Part shown: positions 1-6,134 of the stretch, one piece after another
Layout of the letters: each line of letters opens with the position of its first letter
Numbering within the stretch: the stretch's first letter is position 1
Origin: SIAJ01 sp036266155
GTDB lineage: Bacteria; Planctomycetota; Planctomycetia; Gemmatales; Gemmataceae
Assembly (NCBI GenBank): GCA_036266155.1
Contig: DATANR010000023.1
Location: 1-10,331 of the forward strand
DNA length: 10,331 nucleotides
Reading direction: 5' to 3'
Position numbers and translations under genes: made by a program
Notes under the pieces: generated by a model
The model's input: the letters and a program-made list of their open reading frames with translations, nothing else
What the model was told of the DNA's origin: nothing
Database searches by the model: none

Positions 1-83
1 GCCGATGCCTCCATGATCCGCTTCTTGATCGGCGTCATCTTGAAGAATTTCTTCGCCTCGATTGGTTCCATATCCGTTCCCAT
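1..83 (-). CDS. 5' end of an unidentified small gene, runs off the left edge
   Basis: An open frame on the minus strand starts at ATG 83-81 and continues without a stop to the window edge (27 codons). The product begins MGTDMEPIEAKKFFK and is followed by MTPIKKRIMEAS. It is rich in Lys, Phe, Met and Glu, which looks like genuine protein rather than a GC-rich shadow frame. A second in-frame ATG lies at 71-69. No clear ribosome site precedes either one. It lies 55 bp downstream of the methyltransferase stop on the same strand and could be the next gene of that transcript. The function cannot be named from so short a piece, and the call rests only on frame, composition and position. Confidence 0.4.
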   Translation of the reverse strand, partial: MGTDMEPIEAKKFFKMTPIKKRIMEAS

Positions 84-130
84 CAAGCCTGACAGTAACA
101 CCACTGCTGGGTAAATGTCAAACGATGGTT

Positions 131-151
131 GGAACCGGTCACGACCGGTCC
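131..151 (-). terminator. Hairpin over the methyltransferase stop codon
   Basis: Two copies of the palindrome ACCGGT, separated by CACG, form a stem-loop of about eight pairs with one bulged A. It spans the TGA stop of the methyltransferase. No T-run follows on the minus strand, so intrinsic termination is uncertain. It may instead stabilise the 3' end of the message. Confidence 0.25.
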
Positions 152-897
152 TTGCATGAATCGGCCCAGGCCTGCTTGATCCGCTGGCAGGCATAGTCGA
201 AATAAATGGGGTCGCTCTCGATGCCGACGAACCGCTTCCCGGCCTGGATGGCGGCCACGCCGGTTGTGCCGCTGCCCATGAACGGGTCGAGGATGGTTTC
301 GGCCGCGAGGGATTGGCAGATCCACGCGACCTGTTCCAGCGGACGCGGGCACGGGACCGGGTTGTCCCCGCGGTAGCCGTCCCATGGCCGGAGGTCCACT
401 ACATGCCAGTCGCGCGGCAGGTCGTGCAAACGCTTTGAGCGACCGTTCCAGTAGAGGACCGGGTCCCAACTAAAGCGTTTGTTTTCGCCGGTCCGGAAGA
501 TCTTGCATGCGGCAATGATCTTGTAATCGTCTGGGAAGTACTGGTGCCAGCGGTTGGCCTTCAATTGACTCTGCCAAACGAAACACGGCCCGTCGTCGGT
601 AACACGTATCAGTTCCGGGATCAAGCGGGTCATGAGGTCGTGGTACTTCCAAGGGGCATCGTCGTAGCTCCGGTAGTGGTAGCCAATGCAATACGGCGGG
701 TCGGTGATTACTGCGCCGATGCTACTGAGTTGTGGCAGGACCTCAAAGCAGTCAGCGTTGTAGAGTGTGGCCGTGCCGATCTGGACCTTCCGCACTGCGG
801 GCGGATGATGGAGTTTTCGGTTGCGGTCCTTCCTGGCCGCGTAATGCGGATTGGCAGGATGCCTGGGCCGTGGGTGGGTCTCGATTTGGTAGCTCAT
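139..897 (-). CDS. Orphan beta-class DNA methyltransferase (N6_N4_Mtase type)
   Basis: This 252-aa protein would transfer a methyl group from S-adenosylmethionine to an exocyclic amino group of a DNA base. The catalytic motif IV DPPY is at residues 66-69 and the SAM-binding motif I DPFMGSGTT at 204-212. That IV-before-I order defines the beta class. DPPY favours N6-adenine over N4-cytosine methylation, which is an inference from the family. Residues 1-37 form a basic His/Arg/Lys-rich leader, and about 130 residues between the motifs must hold the target-recognition part, so the enzyme is compact. No restriction endonuclease gene is adjacent, so it is an orphan. On a mobile element such enzymes usually protect incoming DNA from host restriction or regulate it epigenetically. 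The start is supported by AAGGAG seven bases upstream, within a leader shared with two other genes here. Confidence 0.88.
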   Translation of the reverse strand: MSYQIETHPRPRHPANPHYAARKDRNRKLHHPPAVRKVQIGTATLYNADCFEVLPQLSSIGAVITDPPYCIGYHYRSYDDAPWKYHDLMTRLIPELIRVTDDGPCFVWQSQLKANRWHQYFPDDYKIIAACKIFRTGENKRFSWDPVLYWNGRSKRLHDLPRDWHVVDLRPWDGYRGDNPVPCPRPLEQVAWICQSLAAETILDPFMGSGTTGVAAIQAGKRFVGIESDPIYFDYACQRIKQAWADSCKDRS

Positions 898-945
898 GGT
901 TCTTCTCCTTGTTTGGTTTCAAGCCGTCACCATGACGGCCTGTCC
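898..945 (-). promoter_or_regulatory. Methyltransferase 5' leader: hairpin + AAACCAAACAAGGAG
   Basis: Reading toward the gene there is a perfect stem GCCGTCA/TGACGGC with loop TGG (923-939), then TTG, then AAACCAAACAAGGAG, then seven bases and ATG. A G·U and an A-U pair can extend the stem to nine pairs. AAGGAG is the ribosome binding site. The same order of hairpin, AACCAAA, GGAG and ATG recurs before the genes at 6135-6350 and 5853-6080. Confidence 0.6.
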
Positions 946-1142
946 GGGGAGAATCCAAACCGCCAGAAGCCGGGAGGGAACCTTCCCGTTCAAGCGAAAG
1001 GCCGAAGGCTTCCGCATCTTGCGGAAAGCGGCCTTGGCAGCTTGCGGGTCCCGGCGGGCGGTTTATCCCCGACCAGAAGGCCGTTGGGGTCGGCTGGGAA
1101 CAAGGGAAATGAGCAGCTTGAGAGTCGAGATCAGTCGAAAGG
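946..1142. other. Non-coding gap between the partition genes and the methyltransferase
   Basis: No convincing gene is present. A perfect 7-bp stem TTCCGCA/TGCGGAA with loop TCT lies at 1010-1026 and can be lengthened with one bulged A. A weaker CCGACC/GGTCGG pair lies near 1069-1095. Promoter elements for the methyltransferase presumably lie here, but none can be recognised. Confidence 0.4.
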
Positions 1143-1157
1143 CTACTTCAGGTAGCC
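1137..1157 (-). terminator. Hairpin over the stop of the RHH gene, short T-run
   Basis: GGCTAC-CTGAA-GTAGCC forms a perfect 6-bp stem with a 5-base loop on the minus strand (1141-1157). It includes the TAG stop of the ribbon-helix-helix gene and is followed directly by TTTC. This resembles a weak intrinsic terminator for the parA–RHH transcript, though the T-run is short. Confidence 0.4.
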
Positions 1158-1472
1158 GTTGTCCTTCAGCCAAGGTTCCAGGGCGGCCTCGATGATCTCT
1201 TGGACCGTGTTGGGCTTGGTCCCGGAGAGTTGGCGTTCCAGTGAAGCACGCTTCAACTCGGTTCCGATGTCGGCCCGGAGCCGCGTGGTGACCGGTACCC
1301 GCCCGCTCGGCCGGGGCTTGGCGGTTTCCGGCTGATGACTGGCCGGCATGCTCGTCTCGACAGTTGGTTTCGGCTTGTTGCCCTCCGCCTTGTCCTTGCC
1401 GTAAACGAACTCGCGCTCCTTCTTGGGATCGGGCTTGGTGATACCGGTGACGAGAGAGCGACGTTTGACCAT
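1143..1472 (-). CDS. Small ribbon-helix-helix protein, ParG-like centromere-binding candidate
   Basis: This 109-aa product has a basic, Pro/Lys-rich and probably disordered first half (residues 1-57). A ribbon-helix-helix fold follows: strand RVPVTTRL (58-65), helix A about 67-83 and helix B about 88-104 (NTVQEIIEAALEPWL). Paired strands of an RHH dimer insert into the DNA major groove. Its ATG directly abuts the parA stop (TAG then ATG), and its ribosome site lies inside the 3' end of parA, so the two are cotranscribed and probably translationally coupled. A small RHH gene directly after a short ParA is the arrangement of type Ib partition cassettes such as parF-parG. There the RHH protein binds the centromere, represses the operon, and uses its flexible N-terminus to act on the ATPase. 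The role here is inferred from fold and position; it could also be a simple repressor. Confidence 0.72.
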   Translation of the reverse strand: MVKRRSLVTGITKPDPKKEREFVYGKDKAEGNKPKPTVETSMPASHQPETAKPRPSGRVPVTTRLRADIGTELKRASLERQLSGTKPNTVQEIIEAALEPWLKDNGYLK

Positions 1473-2168
1473 CTACTTCCTAGCTCCTGCCGGCTTCTTC
1501 TTGGTCGGTCGTTTAGGTTTGGACGCCTGCTTTTGCTTGTGAGCCTCCGGAAGAAGTTCGCGGAACAGTTTGGCGATCTCCTGGGCGGCCTCCCCGGCCC
1601 TGGCGCCCATCCTCCAGACGAGCGTCCCTTGTCCCGGTGCATCGGCATAAATCTGCCGAAGGATAACAGGTGTGATTGCCAGCGGCAGGTCGAGCGTAGC
1701 GGCTGCGTCCTTCATGTCCTTGGTCAACCGGTAATTCTTCCCGACCATGCTGAGGACGATCACCGCCCTCGGGATCCCGTCCCGGATGGTGTGGACCTGC
1801 CGAAGTACATCGGTCGCCTGGGAGAGTGCCCTTACCTCGAGCATCGACGCCTTACACGGCACGATGGCGAAGTCGGCCCGGAGCAAAAGTGCCCGGCTCG
1901 TCTCGGTGTTGCTGCCCGGTCCGTCGGCGACGACGAAGTCAGCTTCCTCGGCGAGGCCCGGTAGCCCATCCAATATCTCATCGGGATTTGCCAGGCGGAC
2001 GGCCTTCACTTTCGGTGCGGCCTCCTTGATCCATTCGGAGCTTGAGCGCTGGGTATCGCAGTCGGCTAAAGTCACCCGGAAGCCCTCCTCAGAGAGCCAG
2101 CCGGCCAGGTGAACAGCGAGGGTCGATTTTCCGACACCGCCTTTTGAATTGGCCACGACAATAATCAT
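1473..2168 (-). CDS. parA: ParA-family partition ATPase
   Basis: A 231-aa ATPase of the ParA/MinD (SIMIBI) class, which separates plasmid or element copies by ATP-driven, nucleoid-bound cycling. It shows the deviant Walker A KGGVGKST at residues 9-16, motif A' DCD at 36-38 and Walker B DFVVADGPG at 77-85. The protein starts almost at the Walker box and lacks the N-terminal helix-turn-helix of type Ia ParA, so it is a short type Ib form. The ATG at 2168-2166 is preferred although the frame stays open to 2243. The family begins just before the KGG box, and the upstream codons are translated from the 4-bp repeat array. No strong ribosome site is seen. The last 20 residues form a Lys-rich tail (KQKQASKPKRPTKKK), unusual for the family and perhaps a non-specific DNA-binding extension. 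It heads an operon with the adjoining RHH gene. Confidence 0.88.
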   Translation of the reverse strand: MIIVVANSKGGVGKSTLAVHLAGWLSEEGFRVTLADCDTQRSSSEWIKEAAPKVKAVRLANPDEILDGLPGLAEEADFVVADGPGSNTETSRALLLRADFAIVPCKASMLEVRALSQATDVLRQVHTIRDGIPRAVIVLSMVGKNYRLTKDMKDAAATLDLPLAITPVILRQIYADAPGQGTLVWRMGARAGEAAQEIAKLFRELLPEAHKQKQASKPKRPTKKKPAGARK

Positions 2169-2200
2169 TTCATTTTGACACATACCAGAATTTAGAGATG

Positions 2201-2392
2201 CATGCAAGCAGTCTGACCGGCTGGCCAGCAAGCATGAAGACAAGGCAGCATGTCAGCCGGTCGTCAGGACGGCTTGCCGGCCATCCAACCAGCAGGCAAG
2301 CCAGCCTGCTTGCATAACTGCCAGCTTGCCGGCAGGCCGGTCGGCCAACATGCTTGCAAGCCAGCAAGCTGTCTGGCCGTCATGTCGGCATG
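2201..2392. repeat. 4-bp-periodic CHDG tetranucleotide array, candidate centromere
   Basis: From 2201 the sequence divides into 48 consecutive tetramers in one unbroken register. C stands at position 1 in 40 units, G at position 4 in 38, and both in 32; chance for both is about 1 in 16. Position 2 is never G and position 3 is never C, in any of the 48 units. Exact units seen are CATG 6, CAAG 6, CCGG 5, CCAG 5, CTTG 4, CAGG 3, CTGG 2 and CCTG 1; CTAG is absent. The consensus CHDG is its own reverse complement, so the array reads the same way on both strands. It begins about 30 bp upstream of parA. ParG-type RHH proteins are known to bind centromeres built of short repeated boxes, so this is a reasonable centromere/operator candidate. 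That role is an inference. Confidence 0.8.
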
Positions 2393-2643
2393 CAAACGTC
2401 GATCTATCGAAGTTCCGTCGCAGAAACTGCGCCCCGACTTCTGCATTGCTGTGCGGCCGTCCGCAGAATCTGCGGCAGCCCCGGAAACGCTGGCGGACTG
2501 CGGTTTTCGAGCGCGACGAGGGGTGTGATAACGGTCATTTTCAATGTGGCTTTTCAGTGTCAGATTCTCCTTGGCAGCGCAAAGGGAAGACGTCTGAAAC
2601 AATTAACAACTGACTTAGTTCTTAGACTTGCGTAGCATCTGAT
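2393..2643. other. Non-coding region upstream of the relaxase, candidate oriT/operator
   Basis: There is no gene here. The region holds two related palindromes (2419-2431 and 2461-2475), a direct repeat CTTAG at 2614-2618 and 2621-2625, an AT-rich stretch around 2600-2628 and an inverted repeat that ends in the relaxase start codon. Transfer origins of MobF systems often lie next to the relaxase gene and carry inverted repeats beside the nick site, so oriT may be here. No nick sequence can be recognised. Confidence 0.4.
2419..2475. repeat. Two copies of the palindrome CGCAGAA(A/T)CTGCG
   Basis: CGCAG-AAA-CTGCG (2419-2431) and CCGCAG-AAT-CTGCGG (2461-2475) are each a perfect inverted repeat with a 3-base centre, and 12 of their 13 shared bases are identical. 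The second stem is one pair longer. A TTCTGC half-site lies between them at 2439-2444. Paired palindromes beside a promoter suggest a dimeric repressor site or relaxosome protein sites. Confidence 0.5.
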
Positions 2644-2653
2644 ATGCTTCGCA
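2629..2653 (+). promoter_or_regulatory. Inverted repeat that includes the relaxase start codon
   Basis: TGCGTAGCAT (2629-2638) pairs with ATGCTTCGCA (2644-2653) around the loop CTGAT, ten positions with one T·T mismatch. The relaxase ATG is the first three bases of the right arm, and no Shine-Dalgarno sequence precedes it. In RNA the start codon would be sequestered; in DNA this may be a relaxase or repressor recognition site. Confidence 0.45.
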
Positions 2654-5400
2654 TCAATCAACAGAGATCGGCCGCTGGCGCCCGGTCCTATTTCGATGAT
2701 GGACTCGCGCGCGAGGATTATTACACCCGTGATACCATCCCTGGTCGGTGGCACGGCAAAGGGGCGGAACGACTCGGCCTGGTCGGAGAGATAACGCGGG
2801 AGTCGTTTCACAATCTCTGCGACAACCTCGACCGTAACACCGGTCGGACGCTAACGCAACGGACGCGCGAGAACCGCACGGTCGGCTACGACTTCAACTT
2901 CCATGCTCCGAAATCATTGTCGCTCCTTTTCAGCCTGACCAAGGAAGAGCGACTGCTCCGGGCATTCCAGAATGCCGTGCGGGAGACAATGCAGGAGATT
3001 GAGGCGGACGCGAAAACTCGGGTGCGGGTAGGGGGGCAGAACACCGAGCGGACGACCGGCAATCTTCTTTATGCCGAGTTCGTCCATCTGACGGCGCGGC
3101 CGGTTGGCGGTGTCCCCGATCCGCACCTTCATTCCCATTGCGTGGTCTTCAATGCAACTTTCGACGGCGAGGAAGCACGCTGGAAGGTGGGCCAGTTCCG
3201 CGACCTGATGCGGGACGCTCCCTACTACGAGGCGGCGTTCCACGCACGTTTAAGTAAGTCGGTCGCCGATCTCGGGCTGGGGGTCGAACGAACCAGGGAC
3301 GGTTGGGAGGTTGCGGGGCTGGGGAGGGACCTCATCGCTAAATTCTCCCGCCGCACCGCACTGATCGAGGAGCAGGCGAGGGCGCAAGGAATTCTTGACG
3401 CGGGCGAGAAAGCAAAACTCGGGGCCAAGACCCGTGAGAAGAAGGGCGAGCCGAAATCGCTGGACGAACTCCGGGCGGAATGGCGGGGCCGGCTCAGCGG
3501 ACCCGACAAGGAACAAGTCCTCGACGTGCTGGCCCGGAAGCGGACTCCGGTCGCTCCCGTGACCGCCAAAGAAGCGGTCGATCACGCACTTCAGCATGCG
3601 TTCGAGCGGGCTTCGGTCGTTGCCGACCGCCGGCTACTGGCGACGGCCCTCAAACGCGGATACGGATCAGTCAAGGTTGATGATGTCCGGCAGGACTTCG
3701 ACAAACGCGGTGAGGTCATCCGCTACCGCCATGAGGATCAGACTCTGGTCACCACGCGTGAGGTCCTGGCCGAGGAAGCGGCCGCCCTCAAATTCGCACG
3801 CGACGGGCGGGGCAGGTGCAAAGCGATTGACCCGAAGGGCGGTGAGGAGTTCACCTCCACGCGGCTGAACCGCGAGCAACAGGCGGCGGTGCGGCATGTC
3901 CTTACCTCCTATGACCGGGTCATGCTGATTCGCGGTAAGGCCGGCACTGGCAAAACGACGCTCATGCGGGAAGCCGCGAGAGCGATCGAGGAGAGCGGCA
4001 AACAAGTTCATGTCTTCGCACCTACATCGGAGGCCGCACGCGGCGTTCTCCGCCGTGACGGGTTCCAGGATGCGGACACCGTCGCCCGCCTTCTTGCTGA
4101 CGAGAAGGCGCAAGCAAAAGTGAAGGGCGGCGTCATCTGGGTCGATGAGGCCGGGCTGCTCGGAACAAAGGACATGCGGAAGCTGTTCAAGATTGCTGAG
4201 GAGCAGAATGCGAAAGTTATCCTGCAAGGCGATGAGCGGCAACACGGTAGCGTCCCGCGAGGGGACGCGTTCCGTTTGCTCCAGACCCACGCCGGACTCA
4301 AAGCCGCCGAGGTCAGTTCGATTCAGCGGCAACGGGGCGAATACCGCGAAGCGGTGGAGGCTCTTGCCAAGGGCGATGTTGCCACCGGGATCGAGCGTCT
4401 TGATCGCATGGGCGCAATCCGCGAGGTCGCCGACGAATCGCGGCATCTGGAACTTGCCGGCGATTACCTGGCGGCGGTGAAAGAGGGTAAGTCCGCATTG
4501 GTTGTGGCTCCGACGCACGCCGAAGGAAATGCGGTGACCACAGTCATCCGCGAGAAGCTCCGGCAGGACAAAAGAATCGGCGGCAAGGATCGCACGGTTT
4601 CGCAGCTTCGTGCCTACGGCATGACGGAAGCGGAGCGCAAAGACTCACTTAGCTACCAGACCGGAGACGTGATCCGGTTTCACCAGAACGCCAAAGGCGG
4701 GTTCCGCAAGGGCGAGAAGTGGCAAGTCTTGGACCGCGAACCGGATGGCAACATCCGCGTTGCCCGCTCGACGGGCAAGGAAGCGGTGCTGCGACTCGAT
4801 CAGGCGAAGCACTTCGACGTATTCGAGGAGCGTGAGTTGAAAATCACACGCGGCGACCGGCTGCGTGTGACGCAAAATGGGACGACTGCTGACGGCAAGG
4901 GGCGTCTTCTCAATGGCAGCCTGCACACGGTCGAGGGATTCGACCGTGCCGGCAACATCGTCCTTCAAGGTGGGCAGGTCGTCGGCCGCGAATACGGGCA
5001 CCTGGCCCACGGTTATTGTGCGACCTCGCACGCAAGCCAGGGGAAAACTGTAGACCGCGTTTTTGTTGCAATCGGGAGCGAATCATTTGCGGCGGCTTCG
5101 CGTGAACAGTTTTATGTCTCGGCCTCACGCGGCCGCGAGGCGGTGAAGATCTACTGCCGCGACAAGGAAGAACTGAAAGAGGCGGTCGGCCGCTCGACGG
5201 CGCGGGTCTCAGCGACGGAATTTGCCGAACGCCAGCAAGCCGAGAAGCGGGCATCGCCCTCACGGCTTGTGCGGCTTCGCGAACACATAGGGAAGGTGCT
5301 GCGCGCCGCAACAGTGCGACTTCGGGCGGAAAGAGATGACAACCGAAAGCAGCGTGATATTCTCGAACGACAAATTCAAAAGCGGGGGAGGGAGCGATGA
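2644..5400 (+). CDS. MobF (TrwC/TraI-type) conjugative relaxase-helicase
   Basis: This 918-aa protein would cut one strand at oriT, stay joined to the 5' end through a tyrosine, and unwind the plasmid for transfer. The N-terminal TrwC relaxase domain (about 1-300) has Tyr16 and the pair Tyr26-Tyr27 in EDYYTRD, matching the two tyrosine clusters of TrwC. The metal-binding histidine motif is HLHSH at 161-165, with His148 upstream. The helicase part is of RecD/UvrD type: Walker A GKAGTGKTT 431-439, Walker B VDEAG 500-504, motif III GDERQH 529-534, and late motifs TSHASQGKTVD (794-804) and YVSASRGR (824-831). Residues about 850-918 are a basic, probably coiled-coil tail. Length is close to TrwC (966 aa) and shorter than F TraI. 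All motifs are present and no frameshift is seen. No ribosome site precedes the start, which lies in a hairpin. Confidence 0.93.
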   Translation: MLRINQQRSAAGARSYFDDGLAREDYYTRDTIPGRWHGKGAERLGLVGEITRESFHNLCDNLDRNTGRTLTQRTRENRTVGYDFNFHAPKSLSLLFSLTKEERLLRAFQNAVRETMQEIEADAKTRVRVGGQNTERTTGNLLYAEFVHLTARPVGGVPDPHLHSHCVVFNATFDGEEARWKVGQFRDLMRDAPYYEAAFHARLSKSVADLGLGVERTRDGWEVAGLGRDLIAKFSRRTALIEEQARAQGILDAGEKAKLGAKTREKKGEPKSLDELRAEWRGRLSGPDKEQVLDVLARKRTPVAPVTAKEAVDHALQHAFERASVVADRRLLATALKRGYGSVKVDDVRQDFDKRGEVIRYRHEDQTLVTTREVLAEEAAALKFARDGRGRCKAIDPKGGEEFTSTRLNREQQAAVRHVLTSYDRVMLIRGKAGTGKTTLMREAARAIEESGKQVHVFAPTSEAARGVLRRDGFQDADTVARLLADEKAQAKVKGGVIWVDEAGLLGTKDMRKLFKIAEEQNAKVILQGDERQHGSVPRGDAFRLLQTHAGLKAAEVSSIQRQRGEYREAVEALAKGDVATGIERLDRMGAIREVADESRHLELAGDYLAAVKEGKSALVVAPTHAEGNAVTTVIREKLRQDKRIGGKDRTVSQLRAYGMTEAERKDSLSYQTGDVIRFHQNAKGGFRKGEKWQVLDREPDGNIRVARSTGKEAVLRLDQAKHFDVFEERELKITRGDRLRVTQNGTTADGKGRLLNGSLHTVEGFDRAGNIVLQGGQVVGREYGHLAHGYCATSHASQGKTVDRVFVAIGSESFAAASREQFYVSASRGREAVKIYCRDKEELKEAVGRSTARVSATEFAERQQAEKRASPSRLVRLREHIGKVLRAATVRLRAERDDNRKQRDILERQIQKRGRER

Positions 5401-5840
5401 AAGACGATGGGTTCCGCGGCCGGTTTGATCCTGCGACGCGTCTCGCCGATCTGCGCGGCGAGGGCAAGAACAATGCAGCAGACGACGAGGACATTGTCGA
5501 GGCCGAGCCGGACTCGGACACGGAAGCCTTCTCCGTAATTTCTGCCGACCGGCAGCAAAAGCTGATGGTCGAGTTCAGGTTCAAGGATGGGAACGCGAAA
5601 GCGCGCGCGTACAGCTACTGCGTCGGCATCGATTACAACCCGTCCGAAGGAATCAAATTGGACTTCGGCGAACAAGAGGTCAAACTCTATGGCCGCAATC
5701 TGGAGTCGCTCTTCGCCGGGCTCGTGAGCCAGCGGGTTGCCGTCGTTCGGGAGATGGACCGGCTCCACGCCGAGGCGACCGTCCCCGAAAAGGAAACGGT
5801 CGTCACCCGGATCGAAATGAATGACCCAGATAAGCCGTAG
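5397..5840 (+). CDS. Unidentified 147-aa protein overlapping the relaxase by 4 bp
   Basis: The start ATG overlaps the relaxase TGA stop (ATGA), and a strong purine-rich ribosome site GGGGGAGGGAG lies just upstream inside the relaxase. The two genes are therefore almost certainly translated from one message. The product has an acidic, low-complexity N-terminal part (DDEDIVEAEPDSDTE, about 29-43) and then a compact core, about 50-135, with alternating beta-like segments (KLMVEFRFKDG, AYSYCVGIDY, EQEVKLYGRNLESLF) and an amphipathic helix. There is no signal peptide and no membrane segment. I do not recognise the family. The tight coupling suggests a partner of the relaxase, for example a relaxosome accessory factor or regulator, but nothing in the sequence proves this. 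It converges with the next minus-strand gene after only 12 bp. Confidence 0.75.
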   Translation: MKDDGFRGRFDPATRLADLRGEGKNNAADDEDIVEAEPDSDTEAFSVISADRQQKLMVEFRFKDGNAKARAYSYCVGIDYNPSEGIKLDFGEQEVKLYGRNLESLFAGLVSQRVAVVREMDRLHAEATVPEKETVVTRIEMNDPDKP

Positions 5841-5852
5841 GCCCGGAACCTG

Positions 5853-6080
5853 TCAGCCCTCGTCGGGAACCGGCCCGCAGAGTTCTGCGGCGACATCTAG
5901 CAAAGTGTCCCAGGTGATGCCGCGTTCGGCCGAGGCCCGGTGGCTTACCTCTTGCAACACTTCCCAAGCCTGATCGGCATTTAAGTCCGGGCGGACGGCT
6001 TGCACATCTTCGATGCCCCAGATTACGGCGATCCGTTTGGTGTCGGCGAGGTACTGATTGATGTCAAATGATCCTGTCAT
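5853..6080 (-). CDS. Small conserved-looking acidic protein of unknown function
   Basis: The 75-aa product starts MTGSFDINQYLAD. It contains the segments AVIWGIEDVQAVRPDL (about 18-33), DQAWEVLQEVSHR and GITWDTLLDVAAEL. These resemble, from memory, a family of small hypothetical proteins of plasmids and genomic islands ('IWSIEDVQ.VRPDL…QAWEVL…GINWDVL'); the function is unknown. It is acidic and mostly helical, with no membrane segment. The frame has another ATG at 6092, but the GGAG ribosome site overlaps that codon (ATGGAG) and is correctly spaced, six bases, before the ATG at 6080-6078. The later start is therefore chosen. It follows the 6135-6350 gene on the same strand after 54 bp and carries its own hairpin leader. 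Confidence 0.75.
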   Translation of the reverse strand: MTGSFDINQYLADTKRIAVIWGIEDVQAVRPDLNADQAWEVLQEVSHRASAERGITWDTLLDVAAELCGPVPDEG

Positions 6081-6124
6081 ATTGGTCTCCATTTGGTTGT
6101 GGGGAGCGGTTGGTACCGCTCCCC
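6081..6124 (-). promoter_or_regulatory. Leader hairpin + AACCAAATGGAG before the 75-aa gene
   Basis: A perfect 10-bp stem GGGGAGCGGT/ACCGCTCCCC with a 4-base loop (6101-6124) is followed by AC, AACCAAATGGAG, six bases and ATG. It starts about 10 bases after the stop of the preceding gene. There is no T-run after the hairpin on the minus strand, so it is more likely a leader element than a terminator. Confidence 0.6.
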
Positions 6125-6134
6125 GTTGCGATGA

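Noticed and set aside
2175..2203. TTGACA at 2175-2180 as a -35 box of a plus-strand promoter
   Set aside because: The hexamer at the right distance (ATGCAT) is a poor -10 and lies in the array; a single hexamer match is expected by chance.
2201..2392. CRISPR array or simple microsatellite
   Set aside because: There are no 20-40 bp repeats with spacers, and the 4-bp units are not identical; only the phase and the C-H-D-G rule are conserved.
2170..2602. Open frames across the tetramer array, including an N-terminal extension of ParA up to 2243
   Set aside because: Their translations are low-complexity products of the 4-bp repeats. ParA homology starts at the Met at 2168, and no ribosome site supports the longer forms.
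3667..4518. 283-aa minus-strand open frame inside the relaxase
   Set aside because: It is antisense to the helicase domain, whose conserved motifs are intact on the plus strand. Long antisense frames are common in GC-rich genes.
6101..6124. Strong hairpin as an intrinsic terminator between the two small genes
   Set aside because: No T-run follows on the minus strand, and its position relative to AACCAAA and GGAG matches the other two leaders, so a leader role fits better.
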